Part shown: one piece after another, positions 1 to 4,987 of the stretch | Numbering within the stretch: the first letter of the stretch is position 1 | Layout of the letters: each line of letters opens with the position of its first letter | The notes under the pieces: generated by a model | Database searches by the model: none | Told to the model about the DNA's origin: nothing | Seen by the model: the letters and a program-made list of their open reading frames with translations, nothing else | DNA from: Scatomorpha intestinigallinarum | Lineage (GTDB): Bacteria > Bacillota > Clostridia > Oscillospirales > Oscillospiraceae | Reading direction: 5' to 3' | Assembly: GCA_018712225.1 (NCBI GenBank) | Contig: DVHH01000057.1 | Span: 1-5,046 of the forward strand | Length of the DNA stretch: 5,046 bases | Translations under genes and position numbers: made by a program

Positions 1-130
1 TGGCACCTCCCACGCGAGTGGGAGAGGCGGGTGGGTCCCGAAACCTCACGGGGGCGCCACCACCCCATAAGCGTTTTTCTTTGGGGCTCCACCCCGTTTC
101 TTTGGGCAAGACCAAAGAAATGGGGTGGAA
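1..130. repeat. Structured intergenic repeat element with three stem-loops (left end cut by window)
   Basis: This non-coding stretch downstream of ilvE folds into three successive hairpins. The first is 7-13 paired with 18-24: seven perfect pairs closed by a GCGA tetraloop. The second is 30-34 with 57-61 plus 37-40 with 49-52. The third is the long inverted repeat 88-129. Two partial direct copies of one unit also occur: CCACCCC followed by TTTCTTTGGG is present at 60-86, with extra bases in the middle, and at 89-106 without them. None of the hairpins is followed by a T-run, so they are not ordinary terminators. The density of structure and the internal duplication suggest a dispersed MITE- or REP-like element. 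That family assignment is inference, because only one copy is visible and the left boundary lies outside the window. Confidence 0.5.
88..129. repeat. 18-bp inverted repeat (stem-loop)
   Basis: Positions 88-105 pair with 112-129 over 18 consecutive positions around a six-base loop (106-111). Seventeen pairs are Watson-Crick. The eighteenth, 96 with 121, is G-T, which would be a G-U wobble in plus-strand RNA but an A-C mismatch in minus-strand RNA. This weakly favours a plus-sense RNA as the selected form. There is no T-run on either side, so terminator function is unlikely. Confidence 0.75.
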
Positions 131-196
131 CTGGCAGCACCAACCTAAAGTCCAGCAGGACAAATCGGCGAGTTCCTCCCACCCAAAAACCCACAC

Positions 197-229
197 AAAA
201 ACCCCCGGCAAGCTCTCGCTCGCCGGGGG
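197..229 (-). terminator. Rho-independent terminator of ilvE
   Basis: On the minus strand, 229-218 pairs with 213-202 to give a 12-bp GC-rich stem with one G-U pair and a GAGA tetraloop. Five T residues (201-197) follow directly. The stem begins 18 bases after the ilvE stop codon. Stem strength, loop class, T-run and position all fit an intrinsic terminator. Confidence 0.9.
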
Positions 230-247
230 CGGTCATTCGGTGCTTCT

Positions 248-1318
248 TCAGCAGACCTTCACTATCCAGCCGCGGGTGTCGGGCACCTTGCCCCACTGGA
301 TACCGGTCAGCTCGTCGTACAGGCGCTGCGTCACAGGGCCTATCTTGTTGTCCGCTATGATGTGGTCCTTGTCCTTGTAGCTCAGCAGGCCGATGGGCGA
401 GACGACCGCAGCCGTGCCGCAGCCCCAGGCCTCCTCAAGGCGTCCGCTCTCCGCCGCGTCGATGAGCTCGTCAACCGACAGCTGCCGCTCCTCGACCTCG
501 TAGCCCCAGTCCTTCAGCACCTGGATGCAGCTCTTGCGCGTGATGCCCGGCAGGACCGTGCCGCCCGAGATGTCCGGCGTGACTATCTTGCCGTCTATCT
601 TGAACATGACGTTCATCGCGCCGACCTCTTCTATGTACTTCATCTCCACGCCGTCAAGCCACAGCACCTGGGAGAAGCCCTTCTTCTCGGCCTCCTGGCC
701 CGCGCGCATCGAGGCCGCATAGTTGCCGCCGCACTTGGCAAAGCCCGTGCCGCCGCGCACCGCGCGCACGTCCCGGCTCTCGATCATGATCTTGACCGGG
801 TTGATGCCCTCGGCATAGTAGCTGCCCGAGGGGGAGCATATGATGCAGAAGAGATAGTGGTGCCCGGCGTGCACGCCCAGCACCGCGTCCGTCGCTATGA
901 CGAAGGGGCGCAGGTACAGCGAGGTGCCGAACTCGTGCGGGACCCAGTCCGCGTCCACCTCGACGATCTTCTTCAGGCCCTCAAGATAGATGTCCTCGGG
1001 GATGTGCGGGATGCACATACGCGCCGCGGAGTTGTTCATGCGCGCGATGTTCTCCGTCGGGCGGAACAGCTGGACGACGCCGTCGGCCGTGCGGTAGGCC
1101 TTCAGGCCCTCGAATATCTCCTGCGCGTAGTGCAGGACGTTGGCGCAGGGCATGAGCTCAATGGGGCCGTAGGGGACTATGCGCGGGTCGTGCCAGCCCT
1201 GGCCCTCGTCGTAATTCATGAGGAACATGTGGTCCGAGAAAACCTTGCCGAAGCCGAGCTTGTCGGACGGGGTCTTTTCCTTGGGGGCGGTGGTTCTGGT
1301 TATTTTAATTTCTTCCAT
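248..1318 (-). CDS. ilvE: Branched-chain amino acid aminotransferase (PLP fold type IV)
   Basis: The 356-residue product is a full-length branched-chain aminotransferase of the longer, Bacillus/eukaryote-like subgroup. It interconverts leucine, isoleucine and valine with their 2-oxo acids, using 2-oxoglutarate/glutamate and cytosolic PLP. Visible landmarks are EIFEGLKAYR (68-77), LYLRPF (134-139), GFAKCGGNYAAS (192-203) with the expected PLP lysine K195, QVLWLDG (217-223), YIEEVGAMN (228-236) whose E231 should contact the PLP ring nitrogen, LPGITR (256-261) and GCGTAAVVSP (299-308). The ATG at 1318 is preceded by AAGGA at a normal distance and the N-terminus matches the family, so the start is secure. 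It appears monocistronic: a strong terminator follows and a divergent gene lies upstream. I see no T-box or leader peptide. The symbol ilvE is used by family; ilvK would be the Bacillus-style name. Confidence 0.95.
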   Translation of the reverse strand: MEEIKITRTTAPKEKTPSDKLGFGKVFSDHMFLMNYDEGQGWHDPRIVPYGPIELMPCANVLHYAQEIFEGLKAYRTADGVVQLFRPTENIARMNNSAARMCIPHIPEDIYLEGLKKIVEVDADWVPHEFGTSLYLRPFVIATDAVLGVHAGHHYLFCIICSPSGSYYAEGINPVKIMIESRDVRAVRGGTGFAKCGGNYAASMRAGQEAEKKGFSQVLWLDGVEMKYIEEVGAMNVMFKIDGKIVTPDISGGTVLPGITRKSCIQVLKDWGYEVEERQLSVDELIDAAESGRLEEAWGCGTAAVVSPIGLLSYKDKDHIIADNKIGPVTQRLYDELTGIQWGKVPDTRGWIVKVC

Positions 1319-1354
1319 TTTATCGTTCCTTCCCTCAGAGTTTCGGCGGGCCGG

Positions 1355-1375
1355 CCGCGCCTCTCTCTTGCGCGG
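1355..1375 (-). other. GC-rich hairpin in the ilvE leader
   Basis: CCGCGC and GCGCGG pair perfectly around a nine-base CT/GA-rich loop, in the region expected to be the 5' untranslated leader of ilvE. A neighbouring 8-bp palindrome (1349-1356) could compete with it. No T-run follows on the minus strand, so it is not an attenuator by itself. GC-rich sequence makes such stems by chance, so its function is uncertain. Confidence 0.3.
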
Positions 1376-1391
1376 AGGCTCCCCCTTTTTA

Positions 1392-1419
1392 ATGTTACCA
1401 CGTTTTGGAGATATTGCAA
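1392..1419 (-). promoter_or_regulatory. Possible ilvE promoter
   Basis: On the minus strand TTGCAA (1419-1414) lies 16 bases before TAACAT (1397-1392), four of six matches to consensus in each box. It would give a leader of about 65-70 bases. A perfect TATAAT also exists on this strand at 1458-1453, but with no recognisable -35 box; it would give a leader of about 125 bases. The choice between them is not settled. Confidence 0.3.
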
Positions 1420-1428
1420 TAGATAAAC

Positions 1429-1457
1429 TTGCGCTGGGAAATATTTTAGGTTATTAT
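1429..1457 (+). promoter_or_regulatory. Promoter of the DUF362 ferredoxin gene
   Basis: TTGCGC (1429-1434) is followed after exactly 17 bases by TATTAT (1452-1457), in the most AT-rich part of the divergent gap. The -10 box matches five of six consensus positions and the -35 box three of six. Predicted initiation near 1464 leaves a short leader of about 20 bases containing the GGGGG ribosome site. Confidence 0.5.
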
Positions 1458-1471
1458 ATACAAAAATCCAT

Positions 1472-1476
1472 GGGGG
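1472..1476 (+). promoter_or_regulatory. Ribosome binding site that decides the DUF362 start
   Basis: A GGGGG tract sits eight bases before the ATG at 1485. The other nearby in-frame ATG, at 1470, has no purine-rich site at a suitable distance, since the G tract falls inside its own second and third codons. This favours 1485. Confidence 0.55.
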
Positions 1477-1484
1477 TATCCGTA

Positions 1485-2621
1485 ATGTGCGTTAATGTCT
1501 CGATCGTTCCCTGCCCGGATTACGCGCCGGAGACGGCGCGCGCGGCGCTGCTGGCCGCGCTGGAGCCGCTGGGCGGCCTCGGCTGGGTGGAGCCGGGCAT
1601 GAAGATAGCCGTGAAGGCCAACCTCGTCGCGCGCATGAAGCCGGAGACGGCGGCGGCGACGCACCCCGTACTCGTGACGGAGCTCTGCCGCCTGCTCACG
1701 GAGCGCGGGGCGGCCGTGACGGTGGGGGACAGCCCCGGCGGCCCCTTCACGGCGGCCTGGGTGGGCGGCATTTACTCCGGCACGGGCATGCACGCAGTCG
1801 AGGCCGCGGGCGCGCGCCTGAACTCCGACTACTCCGTGCGGGAGGTCGCCTTCCCGGAGGGCGGCACGGTGAAGAGCTTCCCCTGCACCGCCTGGCTGCT
1901 GGAGGCCGACGCCATAATCGATTTCGCCAAGCTCAAGACCCACGCCATGGCCGGCATGACCTGCGCGGTGAAAAATTTCTTCGGCGTCATCCCCGGCACG
2001 CGCAAGCCGGAGTTCCACTACATGCACCCCAGGACCGAGGACTTCTGCGACATGCTCTGCGACCTGGCGGCCTGCATAAAGCCCCGGCTCACGCTGGTGG
2101 ACGCGGTGCTCTGCATGGAGGGCAACGGCCCGACGCAGGGCAAACCCCGGCACATGGGCGCGCTCCTCGCGGCGGACACGCCCTTCAACGCGGACCTCGT
2201 CTGCGCGGGGCTCATAGGCTTCGAGCCGGCCGCCCTGCCCACGGTCGCGGCGGCCATACGCCGCGGGCTCTGCCCGGCGAGCGCCTCGGAGCTCAAAATA
2301 AGCGGCGACCCCGCCGCCTTCGCCCTGCCGGACTTCGAGAAGCTGCCCGCCCCGGCGGACATCACCTTCAAAAAAACCTTCCCCTTCGTGAACGCCTTCC
2401 TGCGCCGCAACTTCGGCACGGGGCCGAAGGTGGACGCGGGAAAGTGCGTCGGCTGCGGCAAGTGCGCGGAGGTCTGCCCCGCGGGGGCCGCAGCGCTCAG
2501 GAAGGGGAAGGCGCATATAAACAGCCGGATCTGCATCCGCTGCTTCTGCTGTCAGGAGTTCTGCCCGAAGGGGGCGGTCAGCGTACACCGTCCGCTGCTG
2601 GCGCGGCTGCTCTCGCGCTGA
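1485..2621 (+). CDS. DUF362 protein with C-terminal 2x[4Fe-4S] ferredoxin domain
   Basis: The 378-residue product has a DUF362 domain over roughly residues 1-290, including VTVGDSPGG near residue 80 and the FAKLKTHAMAGMTCAVKNFFG stretch typical of the family. At the C-terminus it has two ferredoxin motifs: C321, C324, C327, C331 followed by P, and C350, C353, C356, C360 followed by P, with an extra C355. Together these should bind two [4Fe-4S] clusters, implying electron transfer in an anaerobe's cytoplasm. No signal peptide or membrane segment is seen. The biochemical function of DUF362 is not established, so no reaction is assigned. The frame stays open upstream to 1218, but that part is antisense to ilvE and overlaps the promoter; alignment-like start MCVNVSIVPCPDY and the GGGGG site favour 1485, with 1470 as the alternative. 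It is divergent from ilvE and convergent with the CLC gene. Confidence 0.88.
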   Translation: MCVNVSIVPCPDYAPETARAALLAALEPLGGLGWVEPGMKIAVKANLVARMKPETAAATHPVLVTELCRLLTERGAAVTVGDSPGGPFTAAWVGGIYSGTGMHAVEAAGARLNSDYSVREVAFPEGGTVKSFPCTAWLLEADAIIDFAKLKTHAMAGMTCAVKNFFGVIPGTRKPEFHYMHPRTEDFCDMLCDLAACIKPRLTLVDAVLCMEGNGPTQGKPRHMGALLAADTPFNADLVCAGLIGFEPAALPTVAAAIRRGLCPASASELKISGDPAAFALPDFEKLPAPADITFKKTFPFVNAFLRRNFGTGPKVDAGKCVGCGKCAEVCPAGAAALRKGKAHINSRICIRCFCCQEFCPKGAVSVHRPLLARLLSR

Positions 2622-2622
2622 G

Positions 2623-3879
2623 TCACCTGGCGTGGATGTCGATGAACTCGGCGCGGAGCTTGGAGTACATGATCTTCTGGCTGCTGTAGAGCCCGGTGTA
2701 GCCCGAGAGCATGTATGAGATGGCGCAGGCCACGGCGAAGTAGACGACGCCGCCGGAGCCGAAGAGCTCCACGGCCAGGACGATGGAGGCCACGGGGCAG
2801 TTCACCGCCCCGCAGAAGAGGGCGACGAGGCCCACCGCGGCGGCAAAGCCCGCAGGTATGCCGAGCAGCGGCCCAAGCACGCAGCCAAGCGTCGCGCCGA
2901 TGAAGAAGGTCGGCACGACCTCGCCGCCCCGGAAGCCGCAGCCGAGCGTGACCGCGGTGAAGACCAGCTTCAGCGCGAAGGCCGCGGGCTCGGCCTCGCC
3001 GCGCTCTATGGCGCGCTCGATGAGCTCCATGCCCGCGCCGTTGTAGTCCGTCGTGCCGCAGAGGCAGGTGAGGCCGATGATGGCGAAGCCGCCCGCCGCG
3101 GCGCGGAGATAGGGGTTTTTGAGGGCCTTTGCGATGTAGTGCTCGCCCCTGTGCATGACGACGCAGAAGACGATGCTCATGGCCGCGCAGGCGATGCCGA
3201 GGACGGCGACGCGCCACAAAAGCCCCGCCGAGAGCCCGGGCGCCGCGGCGGCGAAGGCCGTGGGCGGGACATCGAAGAGCCGGGTGACCCCGTAGGCGGC
3301 CAGCGCCGCCGTGAGGCAGGGTACGAGCCCGGAGTAGTAGACGACGCCGACGCTGATCACCTCCAGCGCGAAAATCGTGGCGGTGAGCGGCGTGCCGAAG
3401 AGGGCGGAGAAGAGGGCGCTCATGCCGCAGAGGGTGGCCAGGCGCATGTCCTTGTCGTCGAGGCGGAAGAGCCGGCCGAGGCTCCAGCCGAGGCCGCCGC
3501 CTATCTGCAGCGCCGCGCCCTCGCGGCCCGCGGAGCCGCCGCCGAGGTGGGTCAGCACCGTGGAGGCGAAGATGACCGGCACAAGGGCGAGGGGTATGCG
3601 CTCGCCCAGGTGGATGGAGTCTATGACGGCGTTGGTGCCCTCGCTCTCAAGGTGGGTATAGCGGTAGATGAGGGCGATGAGCACGCCTATGGCAGGCAGG
3701 AGCCAGAGCAGCCAGGGGAAGCTCGCGCGCAGCCCGTTGGCGCCGTCCACGCTCAGGTGGAAGGCCGCGCCTATGAGCCCGCCGACAGCCCCGGTGACAG
3801 AGGCTATGACGAGCCATTTTGCAAAAACGCGCAGGAACCTGACCGCAGCGCGCAGTTTGGCGGTAATCTTTTCGGACAA
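2623..3879 (-). CDS. CLC-family chloride channel/anion transporter, possibly of the fluoride-type branch
   Basis: The 418-residue product is a polytopic inner-membrane CLC protein without C-terminal CBS domains. Family signatures are GGGSAGREGAALQIGGGLG, whose glutamate E120 corresponds to the gating/proton glutamate, CGMSALFSALFGTPLTATIFALE after it, and GFRGGEVVPTFFIGATLG near 315-332. The canonical Cl- selectivity motif GSGIP is absent (SEGTN at 79-83), GREGP is GREGA and GIFAP is GEVVP. As I recall the family, these variants resemble the bacterial CLC-F (fluoride/proton antiporter) clade and its relatives more than EcClcA. Substrate is therefore left open between chloride and fluoride. 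The chosen start is the TTG at 3879, because GGGAGGG sits seven bases upstream; an in-frame TTG at 3897 would put that site inside the gene. It follows the DUF2812 gene by 63 bases and may be co-transcribed with it. It ends one base from the convergent DUF362 gene. Confidence 0.88.
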   Translation of the reverse strand: MSEKITAKLRAAVRFLRVFAKWLVIASVTGAVGGLIGAAFHLSVDGANGLRASFPWLLWLLPAIGVLIALIYRYTHLESEGTNAVIDSIHLGERIPLALVPVIFASTVLTHLGGGSAGREGAALQIGGGLGWSLGRLFRLDDKDMRLATLCGMSALFSALFGTPLTATIFALEVISVGVVYYSGLVPCLTAALAAYGVTRLFDVPPTAFAAAAPGLSAGLLWRVAVLGIACAAMSIVFCVVMHRGEHYIAKALKNPYLRAAAGGFAIIGLTCLCGTTDYNGAGMELIERAIERGEAEPAAFALKLVFTAVTLGCGFRGGEVVPTFFIGATLGCVLGPLLGIPAGFAAAVGLVALFCGAVNCPVASIVLAVELFGSGGVVYFAVACAISYMLSGYTGLYSSQKIMYSKLRAEFIDIHAR

Positions 3880-3886
3880 GGCGATA

Positions 3887-3893
3887 CCCTCCC
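3887..3893 (-). promoter_or_regulatory. Ribosome binding site that decides the CLC start
   Basis: On the minus strand GGGAGGG is followed after seven bases by TTG (3879-3877). This strong site supports a TTG start and a product beginning MSEKITAKL, six residues shorter than the longest possible frame. Confidence 0.7.
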
Positions 3894-3909
3894 ACAAGCG
3901 GATAGGCCG

Positions 3910-3938
3910 AGTATAAACCCCCCGCTCGGAAAAATCCA
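3910..3938 (-). promoter_or_regulatory. Possible secondary promoter before the CLC gene
   Basis: On the minus strand TATACT (3915-3910) matches the -10 box in five of six positions. At 17 bases upstream is TGGATT (3938-3933), only three of six for a -35 box. It lies in the 63-base gap between the DUF2812 and CLC genes and would give a leader of about 25 bases. A 5-bp inverted repeat (CCGAG/CTCGG) flanks it. No terminator is seen in this gap, so read-through from padR is equally possible. Confidence 0.3.
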
Positions 3939-3942
3939 GCGC

Positions 3943-4494
3943 CTATTTTCGCGTCTGAGCGCGCACACGCAGGTAATTCGCGGCAAAGCGCCAGAGCTGC
4001 GCCGCGACGAAGGCGGCCAGCGCCGTAAAGAGCGCCAGAGCCAACCAGTCATCCCAGCCCGCATACGGGTCCTTAAGTAGTTCCCCGCAGAACAGGGCAT
4101 AGCCGAGCAGGATGACGAGGACCGGCAGCAGGCGGGCGATGAGCATGCGTTTCATCATGTCGAGCCGGGAGGCCGCGTCGCTGAAGATGCCCTCATCTCC
4201 GCGCAGCTCCGAGGCGGGCTTGCGGAAGTAGGAAAAGCCCGCGAAGTACTGCACAAACTCCCAGCCGCAGTCCCGGAAGAGCTGGAAGTACTCGTCGCCG
4301 TGCCTGGTCGCGCCGTCCTCGTTGTAGTCGAGCTGGTAGACGACGTCCTCCGGCTCGCAGCTCTCGAAGCGGTAGAAGCAGAGCGGGGTGTAGCGCACGA
4401 AGCGCCAGCCCTTCCGGTGCATTGAGCGCAGGTAATCCTGCTCCTTTTCCCATTCCGGGACGGTGAAGAATTTCAAAGTCAGTTTAGAGCTCAT
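3943..4494 (-). CDS. DUF2812 domain membrane protein
   Basis: The 183-residue product has an N-terminal DUF2812 domain over about residues 5-100. Its landmarks are the WEKEQDYLRSMHRKGW segment (15-30), FESCEPEDVVYQLDYN (43-58), FRDCGWEFVQ (73-82) and FSYFRKP (87-93). Two predicted membrane helices follow, at about 117-139 and 147-170, ending in a short basic tail. The layout suggests a soluble domain of unknown function tethered to the membrane. In Firmicutes this family is commonly encoded next to a PadR regulator, and here it overlaps one by 11 bases; GGGAGG lies nine bases before its ATG, inside the padR coding region, so translation is probably coupled. Molecular function is unknown. A role in sensing, or as the regulated target of the repressor, is inference from context only. 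Confidence 0.87.
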   Translation of the reverse strand: MSSKLTLKFFTVPEWEKEQDYLRSMHRKGWRFVRYTPLCFYRFESCEPEDVVYQLDYNEDGATRHGDEYFQLFRDCGWEFVQYFAGFSYFRKPASELRGDEGIFSDAASRLDMMKRMLIARLLPVLVILLGYALFCGELLKDPYAGWDDWLALALFTALAAFVAAQLWRFAANYLRVRAQTRK

Positions 4495-4810
4495 CGGGGC
4501 AGACCTCCCTCATGTTGCGGTACAATCTCGAAATGCGCCGGGTCTCCAGCTCCAGCACCTGCCGGCCGAGCGCGGTGAGGCGGTAGAGCTTGCGCTTTTC
4601 CTCCTCGCGGACGAACTCGATGAGGCCGTCCCTCTCCATCTTGGAGAGGCTGCCGTACATCGTGCCGGGGCTCAGACGTATCTCCCCGCCGGTGAGCTGC
4701 TCCACGCGCTGGATGATGCCGTAGCCGTGGTTTTCCTCCCCTAGACAGAGCAGAATGTAAAAGCCCGTCTCCGTCATCGGCACATAGACCTTTCTGATAT
4801 GCGCGTTCAC
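4484..4810 (-). CDS. PadR-family transcriptional repressor
   Basis: The predicted 108-residue product is a PadR winged-helix DNA-binding protein of the short class. The recognisable core starts at VPMTETGFYILLCL (10-23), continues through NHGYGIIQRVEQLTGG (27-42) and SPGTMYGSLSKMERDGLI (47-64), which contains the recognition helix, and then the wing with EEEKRKLYRLTALG (69-82). A C-terminal helix (83-101) probably dimerises. I chose the GTG at 4810 because GAGAGGG lies nine bases upstream and this length matches short PadR proteins. The frame is open to an ATG at 4966, but that extension crosses the promoter and operators and is unlikely to be translated. The gene heads the padR-DUF2812(-clc) operon. 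Paired palindromes across its promoter predict autorepression. The inducing ligand cannot be read from the sequence. Confidence 0.9.
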   Translation of the reverse strand: MNAHIRKVYVPMTETGFYILLCLGEENHGYGIIQRVEQLTGGEIRLSPGTMYGSLSKMERDGLIEFVREEEKRKLYRLTALGRQVLELETRRISRLYRNMREVCPDEL

Positions 4811-4818
4811 CCGCACCA

Positions 4819-4825
4819 CCCTCTC
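4819..4825 (-). promoter_or_regulatory. Ribosome binding site that decides the padR start
   Basis: On the minus strand GAGAGGG is followed by GTG at 4810-4808, with nine bases after the AGAGG core. A GTG directly abutting the site is too close to use, and the ATG at M12 of the product would remove conserved N-terminal residues. The GTG at 4810 is therefore preferred. Confidence 0.65.
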
Positions 4826-4828
4826 ACC

Positions 4829-4848
4829 GCGATATATCGCACTGCGAT
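4829..4848. promoter_or_regulatory. Predicted PadR operator 1 (downstream of the transcription start)
   Basis: ATCGCA-C-TGCGAT (4836-4848) is a perfect palindrome around a central base. It overlaps a second, 12-bp perfect palindrome, GCGATATATCGC (4829-4840). It lies in the padR leader, just after the predicted start of transcription and before the ribosome site, and shares the 10-base core GCACTGCGAT with operator 2. Confidence 0.65.
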
Positions 4849-4859
4849 GTTCCGGGCAT

Positions 4860-4888
4860 AGTATAGCACTGCGATATACCCCTGTCAA
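4860..4888 (-). promoter_or_regulatory. Promoter of the padR-DUF2812 operon
   Basis: On the minus strand a perfect TTGACA (4888-4883) is followed after exactly 17 bases by TATACT (4865-4860), which matches five of six -10 positions. Initiation is expected near 4853, giving a leader of about 43 bases. This is the strongest sigma-A type promoter in the window, and its spacer is occupied by a palindromic operator. Confidence 0.85.
4862..4876. promoter_or_regulatory. Predicted PadR operator 2 (between -35 and -10)
   Basis: TATAGCA-C-TGCGATA is a palindrome centred on 4869 with a single mismatched pair (4865 with 4873). It contains the same GCACTGCGAT core as operator 1; the two cores start 27 bases apart in the same orientation. 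It fills the downstream part of the spacer and overlaps the -10 box, so a bound repressor should block RNA polymerase. Confidence 0.65.
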
Positions 4889-4903
4889 GCGCAAAAATGA
4901 GCC

Positions 4904-4932
4904 TTGATTTTTCGGGAGGCTGTGTATATAAT
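4904..4932 (+). promoter_or_regulatory. Promoter of the truncated tRNA-Ser
   Basis: TTGATT (4904-4909, four of six) is followed after 17 bases by a perfect TATAAT (4927-4932). The expected start near 4939 is only about six bases before the tRNA 5' end, typical of stable-RNA genes. It is back to back with the padR promoter. Confidence 0.75.
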
Positions 4933-4944
4933 AAACGGTACTGT

Positions 4945-4987
4945 GCAGCGGTATCGAAGTGGTCATAACGGGGCTGACTCGAAATCA
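4945..4987 (+). tRNA. 5' half of tRNA-Ser(CGA), broken in the anticodon stem
   Basis: The sequence fits tRNA-Ser from its 5' end to the anticodon arm. It has a seven-base acceptor strand GCAGCGG (4945-4951), T8-A9, and a D-stem TCG (4954-4956) paired with CGG (4969-4971, one G-T). The D-loop carries A14, the GG pair (4961-4962) and A21. The anticodon stem is GCTGA (4973-4977) and the loop CTCGAAA (4978-4984) carries anticodon CGA (4980-4982). On the 3' side only TCA (4985-4987) pairs properly, with a mismatch at the next position. After that no variable arm, no T-arm (GGTTCGA) and no CCGCTGC acceptor strand are found before the window ends. It is therefore a pseudogene-like half, or a gene split by inserted DNA. 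Its promoter is intact. Confidence 0.7.

Noticed and set aside
18..380. Plus-strand open frames of 120 and 109 codons at the left end
   Set aside because: They run through the hairpin element, the ilvE terminator and the ilvE 3' end, and show no recognisable domain.
1355..1390. Plus-strand GC hairpin followed by TTTTT as a terminator
   Set aside because: Ten non-T bases separate the stem from the T-run, and no plus-strand gene ends upstream of it.
362..1426. A 354-codon plus-strand open frame antisense to ilvE
   Set aside because: Its translation is rich in Arg, Ala, His and Val with no family motif. It is the GC-driven shadow of the unmistakable ilvE gene on the other strand.
1218..1484. 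N-terminal extension of the DUF362 protein back to 1218
   Set aside because: The added residues are encoded antisense to ilvE and across the promoter gap, and homologous proteins, as I recall them, begin near the conserved V-I-V-x-C-P-D-Y region.
1446..2588. A 380-codon minus-strand open frame antisense to the DUF362 gene
   Set aside because: The composition is low-complexity Arg/Ala/Gly/Glu without motifs. The plus strand carries the DUF362 and ferredoxin motifs.
3880..3942. Fluoride (crcB) riboswitch before the CLC gene
   Set aside because: The gap is only 63 bases and I could not match the conserved riboswitch segments. A covariance-model scan would settle it.
3139..4080. A 313-codon plus-strand open frame opposite the CLC and DUF2812 genes
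   Set aside because: It is dominated by Gly, Glu, Arg and Ala repeats typical of shadow frames and spans two genes on the other strand.
4811..4966. 52-residue N-terminal extension of PadR
   Set aside because: It would place the TTGACA/TATACT promoter and both operators inside the coding region, and it has no resemblance to PadR N-termini.
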